Positions 44,585 to 57,373 of a stretch of 64,000 nucleotides of DNA are shown here, in pieces. A model generated the notes under the pieces. The model made no database searches, was not told where the DNA came from, and saw only the letters and a program-made list of their open reading frames with translations. This DNA is from Coptis chinensis (taxonomy: Eukaryota; Streptophyta; Magnoliopsida; Ranunculales; Ranunculaceae), in the NCBI GenBank assembly GCA_015680905.1, contig CM027378.1, positions 103,003,501 through 103,067,500 of the forward strand, given 5' to 3'. The position numbers were made by a program, and so were the translations under genes. Each line of letters begins with the position of its first letter. Position 1 is the first letter of the stretch.

Positions 44585-46583
44585 AATAGAGTTACATGGA
44601 ATTATCAGTTATTTTAAGAGTTTTAGAACCTTCGATTAGTAGCTATATGACTACTTATTGCCTTGATTTTGAATGATAATTACAGTTTATTTTACTACCT
44701 TTGTCACATTAAAAGAAAAGGTTCATTATTAACTTTCTAAGGAAGTGCATCAGCAAGTATTACCTCCACTATCCAATTAACCCTTTTAATCCGTTGTTGA
44801 AGCACAAGTTAACCAAACTCCATAGTAGGAAATACTGCACCACGTAATCTTTCAACATAAATCACACAACTAAGGTCCATCACATTCATTCCAGAAGCTA
44901 CCAACATCCAAGTTCTTCATGCAGTAAAGTGAAGGTATCTCCAAAATGCAGCCCAAGCCAATGTAAAGTGAAGGTATCTCCAAAAAAACACACAGGGACA
45001 ATTTAACGGGAAATCAAACCGGGAAATATATAGACATATAGAAAACAACAAAATACATAGCGGGGAATCCAGCGAGACAGAGCAAAATGCCATACAAAGC
45101 GAAAATAATTCAAGTTTTAATTCATCCGATATCTTACCAATTGGCAGCTCAACTATTCGTTCGCTTGACTGCACATTCCTTGCTATATCTCTTCTCCTTC
45201 ATTGAGCACCTGATGTGGAAATCTATCACAAAATCCCACCAGACCCAAGACCGGTTGCTCTCATTGCCAACTCTGTGCACACAGAGCGGCCTTAAGTTCT
45301 CAACAACCACGTCCTTCCCTTCGTACCCCTGTCCAAAATCTTGCTCTGGATCAAGTGCACAAGTACCTCCCATGGTTTATGCGAGATTTGCATTGCTTGC
45401 TGAGGAGAAAGGCCTCAGGACAATACCAAGTTATGTAGTGTGGTGTGAACTGAGCGTAGCCATCTTTCTCAAGAATCTGTGCATGACCCTTGAAATTATT
45501 AAAGAAACTCATCTTCAGGAGGCCACAATTGATAACAAATTGGGCTTCAAAATTAACGCACGTTTAAATTTTAACTTTTTAAGACCAATTACTGATTTAT
45601 AATAATGGCTTCTATGCACTATGGGCTTCAGTTGTAGAAATGGGTGTTGGATTTCACAAAATTATAGACCAAACCAAGTAAATAGTATGCAAAATTAAAA
45701 CAAAAGCCCAAACACAAGTAATACCAAACTAAAAACAATCCCGGCCATGGTTTTTTTCAATTCCTCCAACTATAATACATTATGGTACTAATAGTAACAT
45801 ACTATAACAGTTGTTGTTAGTTCCAATAGGCTCACCAAAACTGGTTGGATTAAAATCACTTATGTTATCACTTCCAGCATATTTGACACATTTCGCCCCA
45901 TGAACAACATACAAGATCGATATGTCTTTAATTACTCTATATTATGCATTATGTTACTAATATTTACATATTGTAAAGTCATAATACCAAGTTATGGAAG
46001 TTGTATATTTTTTATAATTTGAGTCACTTCCAGCATATTTGGCACATTTCGCCCTCATGTTACATACAAGATTGATATGTCTTTAATGACTCTATATTAT
46101 TCATTATGTTACTAATAGTTACATAATATAAAGTTATGCAATAACAAGTCATGGAAGTTGTATATTTTTTATAATTTGAGTCATATCCCTCGAAGAAGTC
46201 ACACATTTATGTTGTTTCTTATTGTATAATACCTTTGCTACTTTTAGTATATTTATAGAGCAATATTTATAATGTCAAACCACCACTTGAATTCAAATCG
46301 CTTGTCAGCTTGTGTATGCATCGTTTTATTAGCAATATACTAATGAGTCTTTACTTTGTTTAAATTAGTGCCTAGAATTAGAGTCCCCTTATAGTTCTAA
46401 AAAATTGAGGGTGTAAGAACTAGTTCTACTCAACTACTTATGAGGTGGCAGCTCACCAAAATCTGTCTAGTATCCAAATTCCCTCGGTTCTTCTACTGAT
46501 CCCTGGTTCGATTAAAATGACTTACGTTGTCACTTCCAACATATCTGTTACATTTTAACGCCACAAACGACATACAAGAAAAA
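44585..46583. other. Intergenic DNA with tandem duplications
   Basis: No named gene. A 171-residue plus-strand frame (45087-45602) and an overlapping minus-strand frame (45149-45373, with a short WVWWDF stretch) are unrecognised and probably chance. 'gtaaagtgaaggtatctccaaaa' is repeated at about 44925 and 44960. Confidence 0.4.
45869..46183 (+). repeat. Tandem duplication of a roughly 155-base unit
   Basis: Two copies starting cacttccagcatatttg at 45869 and 46024, each containing 'atatgtctttaatkactctatattat' and ending in ttttataatttgagt. A third, partial and older copy lies at about 46525-46583 and continues after the solo LTR at 50112-50180. Confidence 0.85.
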
Positions 46584-47085
46584 TGTCACACCCTGAATTT
46601 CGACAGAATTCGGAAAAACAATATTTGTTCCCGACTCTTCGATTTTCGAGGTGTGATGCACTCTCAACTCCCAAAAACCCATAATCAGTTTAAATACGCG
46701 GATAATTAAAAACCAATAAAAATTTAAGATAAACAAAAGTCCTCTTCATTACCAAAAACTCGCAAATATGATTAAATTACAAATCTCCTTTCCACCCTCT
46801 TTAATTATAATTACAACTGAAAATACAAAACAACATTTGTCTCAACTAAAATCTATTACACCTTAAGGGAAAACAAAACATATCTTGAATGCGACGATAA
46901 TGCAAGCCACAAGCAGTAACCAACCTTCTTCAACATAAAACTTGTCAAGACTTATCAACTATGTTCATTTAATGAACACACCCGATAAGCAAACATGCAA
47001 ATCGGGTCAGCATTATAAACAATGCTGGTGTGAGTAGCCCTAAAATACAATATATACTTATACATATATTTACACACTAAATAAG

Positions 47086-47338
47086 ACAGTTAGTTCCTCC
47101 ACCGAGGCGCCTTAACTTCCAACGACTAATACAACATCCTTAAGTACCATAATTAAGGCAGGTAGTTCCTCCACTGAGGCGCCTTAGCTTCCAATAATAA
47201 AAACAATCATATCGATATGTACATATCACATGTAAGGCAGTTAGTTCATCCACTGAGGCGCCTTAACTTCCCACTAACCACACAACAACCATACGCATAA
47301 TAGAAAGGCATTTAGTTCCTCCACCGAGGCGCCTTAGG
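47086..47338 (+). repeat. Four-unit tandem array inside the solo LTR
   Basis: Four units of about 74 bases, each with 'ggcagttagttcctccac' followed by 'gaggcgcctta', starting at about 47086, 47158, 47236 and 47308. The conserved half of each unit is about 35 bases; the rest varies. Confidence 0.9.
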
Positions 47339-47796
47339 GTATAACTAAACTAATAACCAGCCAAGCATATTCTATACTTACCGCATTTCATGCTCAATTA
47401 CATAGTGGGTCGTCTCTACCCAAGTAATTAGTTTGACCCACCCTTCTGCAAAGCCATATACAATCATATATTTAAAGATATATCATTAACCAACATATTA
47501 CCATAATTATATTATTTAAGGCTTTCTTTGCGTGTCCCTAAAATCACGTCGTATCTATGTCTTACCTAGTTTCCCTGGCTACCACAATCGCTTCCCAACG
47601 CCGAACATATACATTCACATGCCTCCCCTCACATAATAAACCACTCCGTGCGTAGCTACCCTGAACGAGATGCCGCACACCAGGTAACCCTCACACGAAA
47701 GCCATTATGTAAGTACTGCCACTATTCGGCATAAAATATCGCGCGTCTCGTTCTAATTTTTGCGAACGGAATAATCAAGCCACTATTCGGCTACGC

Positions 47797-47935
47797 CAGA
47801 AGGGCCATTCAGATTCACTGAAACGCCAGAAGGGCCAATCAAATTACTTATGCCCGAAGGGCCATTCAGATTCACTAAAACGCCAGAAGGGTCAATCATA
47901 TCATATACGCCCATCACAAGGGCCAAATCACATAA
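47797..47935 (+). repeat. Short tandem array inside the solo LTR
   Basis: About four units of 30-40 bases based on 'acgccagaagggccattca' followed by 'gattcact'. Confidence 0.85.
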
Positions 47936-50351
47936 GTTGTGGTAGCGAGGTTCTAGGATTTTCGTTACGTAATTTATTCAAGTGTCATATATTTATATCT
48001 CAGAATAATTCTTATTCTATCTCATGCCAGTATACTTAATTGTACTGAAGCTCAACGTTTCTCGTTATAATACAATCCACATTATCACGTGTCAATACTA
48101 TTCATTACACGATATCCAAATATCTCTGTATCAAATCTCGAAACTTATTATTTCACGTACCAATTATATATTACACTACACCATATGGAATATCTCAAGC
48201 CTTCATAAATACTACAATTCATTTAAGTAGCAGCTCATAACAGTAATCAATCCTGTAATGTATTTGTTCAATATATTTATGTGAACTCAATTCCCCATCA
48301 AAGGCACGCATAATTATTCGAGTCCAAATCACAAGTCAGGTCAAACTGATCAACCATCAAAAAGCCCAAAACTAAAGTCCATGAATCTGAGTCTATGTGT
48401 AGTTTAATTCTCATAAAAACGTATATATCGAAGTCTTATAAGAATTCCCCTCTTATTACGAGCCAATATTTATATTCTTTACGCACTACTCACGTCAAAT
48501 CTTAATTAGATAATGACAAACAAAGTTATACAATTTCGACAATATTTTATTACTACATTTGTTCATATTCTTAAATATGTGAAAAAACTGGAAAAAGTCA
48601 ACATTCCACAGTCAACTGTCAATGGTCAATGTCAAAGTCAACCTGTCATTGTCAAAGTCAAACTGTCGTTTCCATGTTCAACAGGTTCATGGCGAAGGTC
48701 AGGGTGCATGGCTCCTGGGCTCATGACTAAGGTAATGGTTCGGACCCAACTAACCAAGCCCAAACCCAAACCTTAGAACCCGGCCCCAAAAGTCTAAACT
48801 GGCCTAGTGAATCAACCTGACCCACTTTAAAACGTATGGACCAAGCCCAAAACAAAAATAGAAAAACCGGTCCAAAGAAAACTAATGTGAGCCGGCCCAA
48901 CAACAATAGATAGAACTGGCCCAAAACAAAACATATAGAAAATGGCCCAAACCACTAACTAACTTAGTCCGGCCCATAACTAAAACTAAAACTGGTCCAA
49001 AACTTAATTAAACTGGTCCGTCCCAACAACTAAAACTAAAACCCAAAAACTGAAATCGGCCCAAACCAAAAAGATTTCGGCCCAAGGCCCAACCAGCCAA
49101 ACAGTCGTCTTCTTCATCTCCCTCAGCTCACCAGCTCCCTCCACCGCCGGATCAACCACCGTCAACCATCCACCGGCACTACAAAAGAAATGAAACAGTT
49201 TGATTTTGCAACCCCATTAAAAACCAACATTTTGATACCCTTAAACTCGATTCCCCTCACCCCCACCAGCGCACCAGCGCCAATTCTGGCCACCACCACT
49301 CCTCTCTTCATCCCCTCTCATCCTAGCAGTTTCGATCCTGATGAAAACCCCCGCCACATTAATCCACACAAAACTCCAATACCTAAACTTTGAAAATCAC
49401 CCCCCAACCAAGATCCGACTGCCATTAACGACTTCTTCGAGCTTTGACAGCACCCTACATCACCCAAACATCAACCCACAATCTTCCCATACCACCAACA
49501 GTTTTACCCAACCCCACAATCATAAACCAACACAACAACACAGTAAATATAATAATAAAAGTTCAAATAAAAATACTAGGCAATTTCTTGTTGTTGGACT
49601 CGCGATGCCATTGACGACTCCTTTCGAGTTCCAACAGTTAAATCCAGAGTTTCAAGGATTTAGTAAATAATTATACTACCATCTAACCTAACCAGTCCAA
49701 ATATTTCACAGGAGTAGCAAAATAACGAAAATAGGGAAAGTAGAAAACTGAGCGAGAACCAAAACTCTAACAGTAAAGCTTTTGTGAAATCGATTTAAAA
49801 AAAATAATATAATTACTCACCGGTATTAAAAGCTCCACGAATCCCTCATAGTCCAAATTGTCGCGCTCCAACGCTCTAGGCAACGAGCTTTTATCTCCGC
49901 CTCCATTTTTTTTTTTTTTTTTTTATCTCAAAACCCTATTCTCTAGAAAAATATGTATATATACCTGGGTTTGAAACTTAAGCCCAACACAGACTTAGGC
50001 CCAAAAATCAGGCCCATATATCCCAAATCCAATCCAGCGAATTTTAAATAAATAATTAAATTAATTAATTAATAAATAAATACATATTTTAAATACGGGT
50101 ATTACAAAAAATATGTGTTTAATGGATATATATAATGCATTATGATACTAATTGTAGCATGCTATAACAGTTGTTGCCTAAGTGAAGGAATAGACTTAGG
50201 CAACAACTAAGAAAAAATATCTAGTGTGTGCCTCGCCAATATAACTAAATATACCTTTAGGTATGTAACTCTTTCCCGTAGTCCTGTTCAACATATGAGA
50301 GCATAAAATTGTGCAATATAAACCCTTAGCTGTAAAATATTCTAAAACCCA

Positions 50352-50584
50352 CCTATATCAAACTTCTTGCGGTCAATGTCAACACTAATGACACATGAAG
50401 CGCACCAACTACTTTTGCACCTTATGCAACCTATTGAATTACAACCAAACAAATAAATAAAGAATAAATAACAAAATACTAACGGTAGCCTATGTAGAAT
50501 TAGAAGGTAATATGAAACAGTCTAAAATTGACTTTATCATGAGACCGGTGGTATCAAGACCAAGACACGACCCACAATGGAACC
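50352..50584 (-). pseudogene. Alcohol dehydrogenase exon remnants, copy B
   Basis: Equivalent of 6847-7067. The exon at 50431-50352 still contains VISVDIDRKKFD in one frame and GAKVVGA in another, with about nine extra bases that copy A lacks. The upstream exon (50584 to about 50538) begins GSIVG and then loses frame. It is dead, with some damage independent of copy A. Confidence 0.65.
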
Positions 50585-50747
50585 TGCATTCATCCATTAT
50601 ATTCTTGTGCACTGAAGATATGGATGCAGGTCCCAAACTAATAGATCAAATAAAAACATATGAGAGATTGATATGGTCTTTTAATGCTATTTGTGCTACT
50701 TTAAACCTCTAATACTAATTGCGATATTAAGGTGGATCTATTGGCAG

Positions 50748-51669
50748 TAGGGGCGTAATATGAGGTGGGCTGGGTCAACTGCAGGTCAAATAGTGATGGG
50801 GCGGGGCGGGGCGGGTCTAGGAGATACAAATCTAGTGGTCCCCGACGGGGCGGGGTGGGGCGGGTTGAAGTGTCATGTTTTAATACCATCACCCGGCCTG
50901 TTGGGTCAGCTTACGGGGCGGGTTTTGGGCGGGTCATTCGGGTCGGGTGGACATTATCATTTTAACCCAATTTCACAAAAAAAAAAAAAAAAAAAAAAAA
51001 CTTTCTAAAAAAAAAAGTAATATATTTCCAATTCACAACATAGAGAAAAAAATAGAATCAATCAATAAAAAATAAACAAAAATAAAAAAAACTTAAACTT
51101 AAACCCAAAACCATATTTGTAAATTTGAAACTTTTTTCTCCTGATTTACCATTTGTAAATTGATTATTTTTCATAGCATGATAAAATGAAGATGGGAGCA
51201 AGGATCTATAGTAAAAAACAAAAAAATATAAACTAAAAAAAATTGAAATTAATACAAGGATAAATGATTCATTTTCTCCAAAATTCGAAAGTTGAATTTA
51301 AACTTTTGATATTTGCCCAACGTTCAAACTTGAATATTTGAAATTGATGTTGAACTCATAAGTTTGTGTTCATATCTCTCAAATTCTTACAAAAGTTAAA
51401 AGAAAATATAAACAAAATGCAAAAATATTAGAGTTAGAGTCTTGAAATTGTGCAGATCAACGGGGTTGGGTCAACTGCTTTTGACACGGTACAGGTCGGG
51501 CGGCTTGACGGGTGGGTTTTGAGCATAGAACCTACACCCATAGCCCGATCGCGTAAAAACGGTGGCGGGCGGGGAGGGTCTATTTTTCGGGTCGGTGCGG
51601 GTTTGGGTGGTAGGTGAAGACCGGGTACCTTACCGGATGATGGTTCAACGGTTTTTTTTTACACTCCTA
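50748..51669. mobile_element. Non-autonomous hAT element
   Basis: 922 bases with terminal repeats TAGGGGCGTAA and TTACACTCCTA (imperfect inverted repeats) and an 8-bp target duplication ATTGGCAG/ATTGACAG (50740-50747 and 51670-51677, one mismatch). The uninterrupted site is visible in copy A at 7220-7230. The outer parts are strikingly GC-rich (ggggcgggg runs) while the core is AT-rich. No transposase. An A-run of about 24 lies at 50977-51000. Confidence 0.9.
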
Positions 51670-52897
51670 ATTGACAGTACTCTATTGCTAACAGTGACAA
51701 CATTGTGTTGCTCTCACCTTTGTTTGAATTCAGTTTTCGCCTTGCATCATATCATTGAAAAATTTCTTACTTGATTGAACTGCCTAGAACAACCTTTGGT
51801 GCCTTCTTCTTCGTTGTGATTGGGGGTTTCCTTTTTCTGTTAAGAAGAAGAAGAAAAGTTACATTTTTATAGTTTTGATTTGAATAGATTTCAAAACGTT
51901 AAAAAATAAATACTAAAAGAAACTTACAAATCAATGGACTGCAAAATGTGTAAATATATTTCGTTGATGATATATATATCGATCAATTTGGTGTGCTATT
52001 GTAAAACAAAAGATATAACTATCAAAACGTAAACCCACTGGGTGTCTCCATTCAAGGCTTTAATCATGACTGTTGCTGCTGCTTCCTATTAATACCTCTT
52101 GGTTTTGTGAGGCATAGACTACATATGAATCGAATTAATTCATGCAATTGGTTTATGATATACAAAAGTTGAAGGGACACTTTTCATAAAACTTACGTAT
52201 TAGAGTAAAAATTGTTCTTGGTATTTAGCAAACACTATAAAAGAGCAAAAATATTTACCTGAAAAAATCCTCGCCAATAATTCCCTGGATTTTAATGAGG
52301 TCGAAGAGAAAGGGAGTTTGACAAAAATGACCATTTTGAGAATATAGATTATGGGATTAAGGACGACGATGGTTTCATCCATTACCCAAAACAAATCATA
52401 CAAAAAGAAATCTCTAACCAAAAAATACGAAAAGTATAACTCAAAATTTAATATAGATCTCAATTTCTTAAAAGAATAGTGGAAAAATAAGATTGGGTGT
52501 TGATTGAGATAAAGAGAAGATAGTTGATGAAGACTCGTTCGAGGTTTTGCAGGAGTTTAATTATGAAGAGTTTCAGAATGGTATTTTTTTTTGTTTTTTG
52601 AATCAATTTTGCTGTTTTTATGACCAATCTCGAGCAAATCCAATGCCTGGTGTAATTTTTAGTAGGGACTGACTCGCAAATAATCAAAATACTATCCTGA
52701 TTTTTAATTAACTTTGGGTACCTACTTAAAAATTGTGCTGATGTGGCCTCCTGAAATCGCAGATGAGCATTTTCGCCCACTGTACAATAATAGATTTAGA
52801 TGTGTTAATAGATTTCGACTAGATTTTGGACCCGGGGATACGCCCAGGATCTATTAAATATTTTGTGTGCTTAAAAGGCTTTATAAAATGTCACATA

Positions 52898-53551
52898 CAA
52901 ATTTTCGAATCAGAATATATTTTTATTGAAAATAAACCAAAATACGTTAATGAGCAGCGATTATAGTACATAAGTACTTGGGAACTAAGGGATCAAATTG
53001 AGATAGTCTCTTCACTTTGTGGTTTAGGATATTATTCCATAATTTTTAAATATAATTATCTCAAACTTGATCTAGCTTGTATAATAGTTTTCTTAGATTT
53101 ATGGTAATTTAGTGGCAAATTTTCGAATCAGAATAGATTTTTATTAAAAATAAATCGAAATACGTTAATGAGCAGCGATTATGGTACATAAGTACTTGGA
53201 AACTAAGGGATTGAATTGAGATAGCCTCTTCACTTTGTGGTTTAGGATATTAATCTGTAATTTTCAAATAGAATTATCTTAAACTCGATCTAACTTGTAT
53301 AATAGTTTTCTTAGATTTATGGTGAGTTAGCGGCAAATTTTCGAATCAGGATATATTTTTATTGAAAATAAGCCGAAATACGTAAATGAGCAGCGATTAT
53401 GGTGTATAAGTACTTGGAAACTAAGGGATCAAATTGAGATAGCCTCTTCACTTTGTGGTTTAGGATATTAATCCGTAATTTTCATATGGAATTATCTTAA
53501 ACTTGATCTAGCTTGTATAATAGTTTTATTAGATTTATGGTGATTTAGCGG
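52898..53551. repeat. Three tandem copies of a 218-base unit in the Helitron
   Basis: Units start at 52898, 53116 and 53334 with caaattttcgaatcag and end in agatttatggtgatttagcgg. Spacing is exactly 218 for the first two steps, with few differences between units. Confidence 0.93.
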
Positions 53552-54029
53552 TAAATCATTACCGCTCGGCTTGCGTACTAATGTGTACAAATCTCTAAAC
53601 CAGATTGATTGTTTCCATATCCTCAAAGAATACACTACTCTCACTTGAAAAGATTTATCACATGAACGTGTCCTACGAACGGGTGTCGTTATATTAAATT
53701 ATTCTAAAAAATATTAGCAGCTATGCATAGCTATGAGATATGAAAATTATATTAATTACTCATTTAAATTTCTTGCACCACTTTCTATAAAAAGGAAGCA
53801 TCAAACCTTAATAAAATTCATCGACTTCTTTTTATTGTTAGGTTTAACAATAGAAGTTTGATTGAAGTTTTGTGAGAATACCCATTGTGGCGAAGATAAT
53901 ATTGAAGCTACTTGAATAGCAAGACATTTCCAATCACAATAAAAGAATTAAGATAAACACTACTTAAAATGCAAAACTATATTTGTCGAGATATTTATTT
54001 CCCCTACATATAATATAAATATGTTTTAG

Positions 54030-55480
54030 GGTTATTAGTTCAATGCATTTGCATCAAGTTTTTTATTTTCCATTAATTATTCTTTGAGGTTAGTTTAATG
54101 TAATACGTTGCATCCAGTTTTCAATTTCTCATTAATTATTCTTTGAGGTTAATTCAATGCAGTTGCATCAAGTTTCCGATTTTTCGTTAATTATTATTTG
54201 AGGTTAGTTCAGTGCAATTGCATCCACTTTATAATTTTCCGTTAGTTATTCATTAAAGTTAATTCAGTACAATTGCATCCAGTTTTCAATATTTCGTTAA
54301 TTAGTATTTGAGATTAGTTCATTGCATTTGCATCCAAGTTCCAATCTCCCGTTAATTACTCTTTAAGGTTAGTTCAATACATCTGCATCCAGTTTCTGAT
54401 TTCCTGTCAATTATTTTTCTAGGTTAGTTCGATAGTTTACAATTTCTATACAGTTTGCATACATGTAAAAGTTTGTTTTTATAAACTCACTTTCATTTTG
54501 GGTTCATAATTACTCGTATTTATGCTTTGAGGTCAGTGCGATGCAGTTACATCCGACTTCTGATTTCCAATTAACTATTTTTTGAGGTTATTTCAATGCA
54601 TTTGCATCCAATTTCTGATTTCCCATTAGTTAATCTCTGATTTTAGTTTAATGCCGTTGCACCCAGTTTTTGGTTTTCCGTTAATTATTTTTTTAAGTTA
54701 GTTCAATGCAATTTCATCAAATTTCCGATTTTATGTTAATTGTTCTTTGAGGTTAGTTCAATGCATTTGCATCAAATTTTCGATTTCCCGTTAATTATTT
54801 TTTGAGGTTAGTTCAGTGCAGTTTTGAGGTTAGTTCAGTGCAGTTACATCAAATTTATAATTTCCCGTTAATTATTCATTTAGGTTAGTTCAATGCAGTT
54901 TCATCTATTTTTCAATGTTTCGTTAATTAGTCTTTGAGATTAATTAGTTCATTGCATTTGGGTCCATTTTCCGATTTCCCATTAATAACTCTTTAAGGTT
55001 AGTTTAATACATCTGCATCTAGTTTCTGATTATTTATGCTTTGAGGTTAGTTTGATGCAATTATATTCAGTTTCTGATTTTCCGCTAATTATTCTTTGAG
55101 ATTATTTCAATGCATTTGCATTTAGTTTCCAATTTCCCACCAATTATTCTATGAGGTTAGTTCAATGCAATTGCATTCGGTTTTTGATTTTATGTTAATT
55201 ATTTTTTGAGTTTAGTTTAATGCATTTGCATCTAGTTTCCTATTTCCCATTAATTATTATCTGAGGTTTATTTGATGTATTTGCATACTATTTCCGATTT
55301 CCCGTTAGTTATCTGACGTTAGTTTAATACAGTTGCATCCAGTTTCTGATTTTTAGTTAATTACTTTTTGAGTTTAGTTTATTGCATTTGCATAAAGTTT
55401 CTGATTTTCCGTTAATTACTCTTTGAGCTTAGTTATGTATTTGAATCTAGATTCCGATTTCCTTTTAATTATCCAATGTG
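54030..55480. repeat. Long minisatellite array in the Helitron
   Basis: Around 25 degenerate units of about 50-55 bases: 'gttaattattctttgaggtt', 'agttcaatgcatttgcatcc', 'agtttccgatttccc'. Conserved words are 'ttaattattctttgaggttag' (slightly variable), 'caatgca.ttgcatc' and 'tttccgattt'. Non-coding. Confidence 0.92.
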
Positions 55481-56009
55481 GTGTGTAATACCAACTTCTA
55501 CTAATCTATCTGTAGTGTCTTTACAAACATGACATAAAAAGTAAATTATGCTTGATTTACTATGTGAGATCATCGAAGATTATCCAGTTCCCAATTTCCC
55601 ATTAATTATTCTTTAAATTATGCATGACTCACTATGTGGAATCTTCAAAGATTATCTACGAACGGGTGTTGTTATATTAATTATTCTGAAAAAATATTTG
55701 CAAATATGCATAACTATTATATATTAATATTATATTGATCACTCAACCAAATTTATTATAACGTGAAAACCTCACTCTCCATTAAAAAAAAAAGAACACA
55801 CTTTTGATAAACCTTTCAACTTCATTTTGTTGTTTATAATTAATAAAATAAGTTTGATTGAAGTTTTGTGAGATTGCTTAATAAGGTGAAATTCATATAT
55901 ATTGAAGTTACTTGAATAGCAAGGAGTTCTCAATCATACGAAAAGAGATAAGATAAACACCATTTTAAATGCAAAACTATACTTATTGAAACATTCCCAC
56001 AACATATAA

Positions 56010-56530
56010 CCCAACTATGTTTTGAGATTAATTCAATGCATTTGCATCCAGTTTATTTTTTGAGATTAGTTCAGTGCAGTTGCATCCGGTTTCCGATTTC
56101 CCATTAATTATTTTTTAAGATTAGTTCCACGCATTTGTATCATGTTTCCAATTTATAATTAATTTTTCTTTGAGGTTAGTTCAATGCGATTTTGCATCCA
56201 GGTTTCGATTTTTCCGTTAATTTAATCTTTGAGGGTTAGCTCAATGTATTTGCATCCAGTTTTCGATTTTTCGACAATTATTTTTTTATGTTAGTTTGAT
56301 ATATTTGAATCCAAGTTTTGATTTTCCTTTAATTATTATTTGAGGTTAGTTTAATGCAGTTGTATCCATATTCCAATTTTCTATTAATTACTTTTTAAGA
56401 TTAGTTTAATATTTGCATTTGCATCCAATTTCCTATTAAATATTATTTGAAGTTAGTTTGATGCATTTACATCCAATTTTCGGTTCCCCATTAATTGTTT
56501 TTTGACGTTAGTTTCATTCAGTATTATATA
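56010..56530. repeat. Second minisatellite array in the Helitron
   Basis: About nine more units of the same 50-odd-base repeat after a unique spacer (55490-56010) that itself duplicates the spacer at 53680-54030 (gaacgggtgt..gttatatta, ttgattgaagttttgtgaga, cttgaatagcaag). Confidence 0.9.
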
Positions 56531-57079
56531 TTTTTTAAAATATTTGTCATTATTGCTTTGTCGTTGTTTTTTTTTTTTTTTTTTTTTTTTATTATATATT
56601 TTGTGATGTTATTTTTTGTATAATTGTTTTTAACTATGTTTTGAGGCTGTATTAAAGATATATTCGAAATAAGTCGTTGCTTTATCATGGACACTAAAAT
56701 TGTATGATTTGTAATAGGGAATTAGTTTCTACAAATCACATAATTTTTAGCAATTTTTTTATTTGATTAAATATATAAGAATTGGAGCACTAAAAGTGTT
56801 TGATTTGTAATAGGAAATTACCTTTTACAAATCACCTATTTTTTAGCAATTTTTTTTATTTTATCAATTATATAAAAATTAGAAATACACTCAAACTCTC
56901 TAAATATAAGAATTAGAAATATACTCAAACTCTCCAAACTCCAAAGAGGTTCTATGTATGTGGGATTGTACACTATTAGAAAAAAGAGAGAAAATCCTCG
57001 ATTAGAGGTCTCTGCTTTAGTATATAGATAGTAGATAGTAGATGTGTGGAGGTCTCTGCTTTAGTATATAGATAGTAGA

Positions 57080-57373
57080 TGTGTTGCCACAGGCAAGAAT
57101 AAAGAAACACAAATGCAACTTACCCTCACATCCAAATTCCAATGTGTACACTTTTAATTATCTGGTTTTAGTAGTCGAAATTAGTTTTAGGAAGTCTTTT
57201 TATTTAGTAATAACTAATTTTTGTCAGTGTTTGGTTTTCTAATTAACTGGATTTTATAAGAAAATCTTAGGATAAGGTGGTTTGTCACAACTCTCCCTAC
57301 GAACTTCTTCTCAGCTAGAATTTTTGTTAACGCTGAAGAAATAAATTTTTGTCTCCAAGAAGAAGAGAGCTCT
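57080..57373. other. Short intergenic stretch
   Basis: No feature recognised between the Helitron end and the retropepsin-like frame. Confidence 0.4.

Larger units (their letters stand above)
46584..50106 (+). mobile_element. 3.5-kb solo LTR of a Ty3/gypsy-type element (fossil)
   Basis: Starts TGTCACACCCTGAATTTCG, typical of plant Ty3/gypsy LTRs, and ends GGGTATTACA. It is flanked by AAAAA at 46579-46583 and 50107-50111. The outside sequences join into one copy of the local 155-base repeat family, which confirms the boundaries. At 3,523 bp it is a very long LTR, with no internal region left. It contains two internal tandem arrays (separate entries). The 3' 1.6 kb matches 4331-5981. Frames at 49190-49393 and 49341-49670 are chance. 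Confidence 0.88.
50203..52785. repeat. Dispersed 1.8-kb repeat, copy B, split by a hAT element
   Basis: Same orientation as copy A at 6690-8490 and closely similar. It carries the 922-bp hAT insertion at 50748-51669 and a roughly 100-base deletion near 52580-52622 relative to copy A. It ends about 33 bases before the Helitron. Confidence 0.75.
52819..57079 (-). mobile_element. Non-autonomous Helitron with internal minisatellites
   Basis: On the minus strand it begins TCTACTATCTATATACTAAA at 57079 and ends CTAG at 52819, lying between host A and T as Helitrons do. About ten bases before CTAG is a hairpin CCTGGG-CGTATC-CCCGGG (52831-52848), the standard 3' subterminal palindrome. There is no Rep/helicase and no captured gene that I can recognise. 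The body holds a three-unit 218-bp array and long arrays of a 50-odd-base unit. Roughly 4.26 kb. Confidence 0.82.

Noticed and set aside
45087-45602. 171-residue plus-strand frame with an overlapping 74-residue minus-strand frame
   Set aside because: No domain recognised in either direction and no splice context. It might be a gene scrap but cannot be supported.
49190-49670. Two overlapping frames of 67 and 109 residues
   Set aside because: Chance coding within the solo LTR, not conserved with the other copy.
54030-56530. Regularly spaced repeats that could be mistaken for a CRISPR array
   Set aside because: Units of 50-odd bases are contiguous and degenerate with no unique spacers, in a plant genome and inside a Helitron. 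They are minisatellite DNA.
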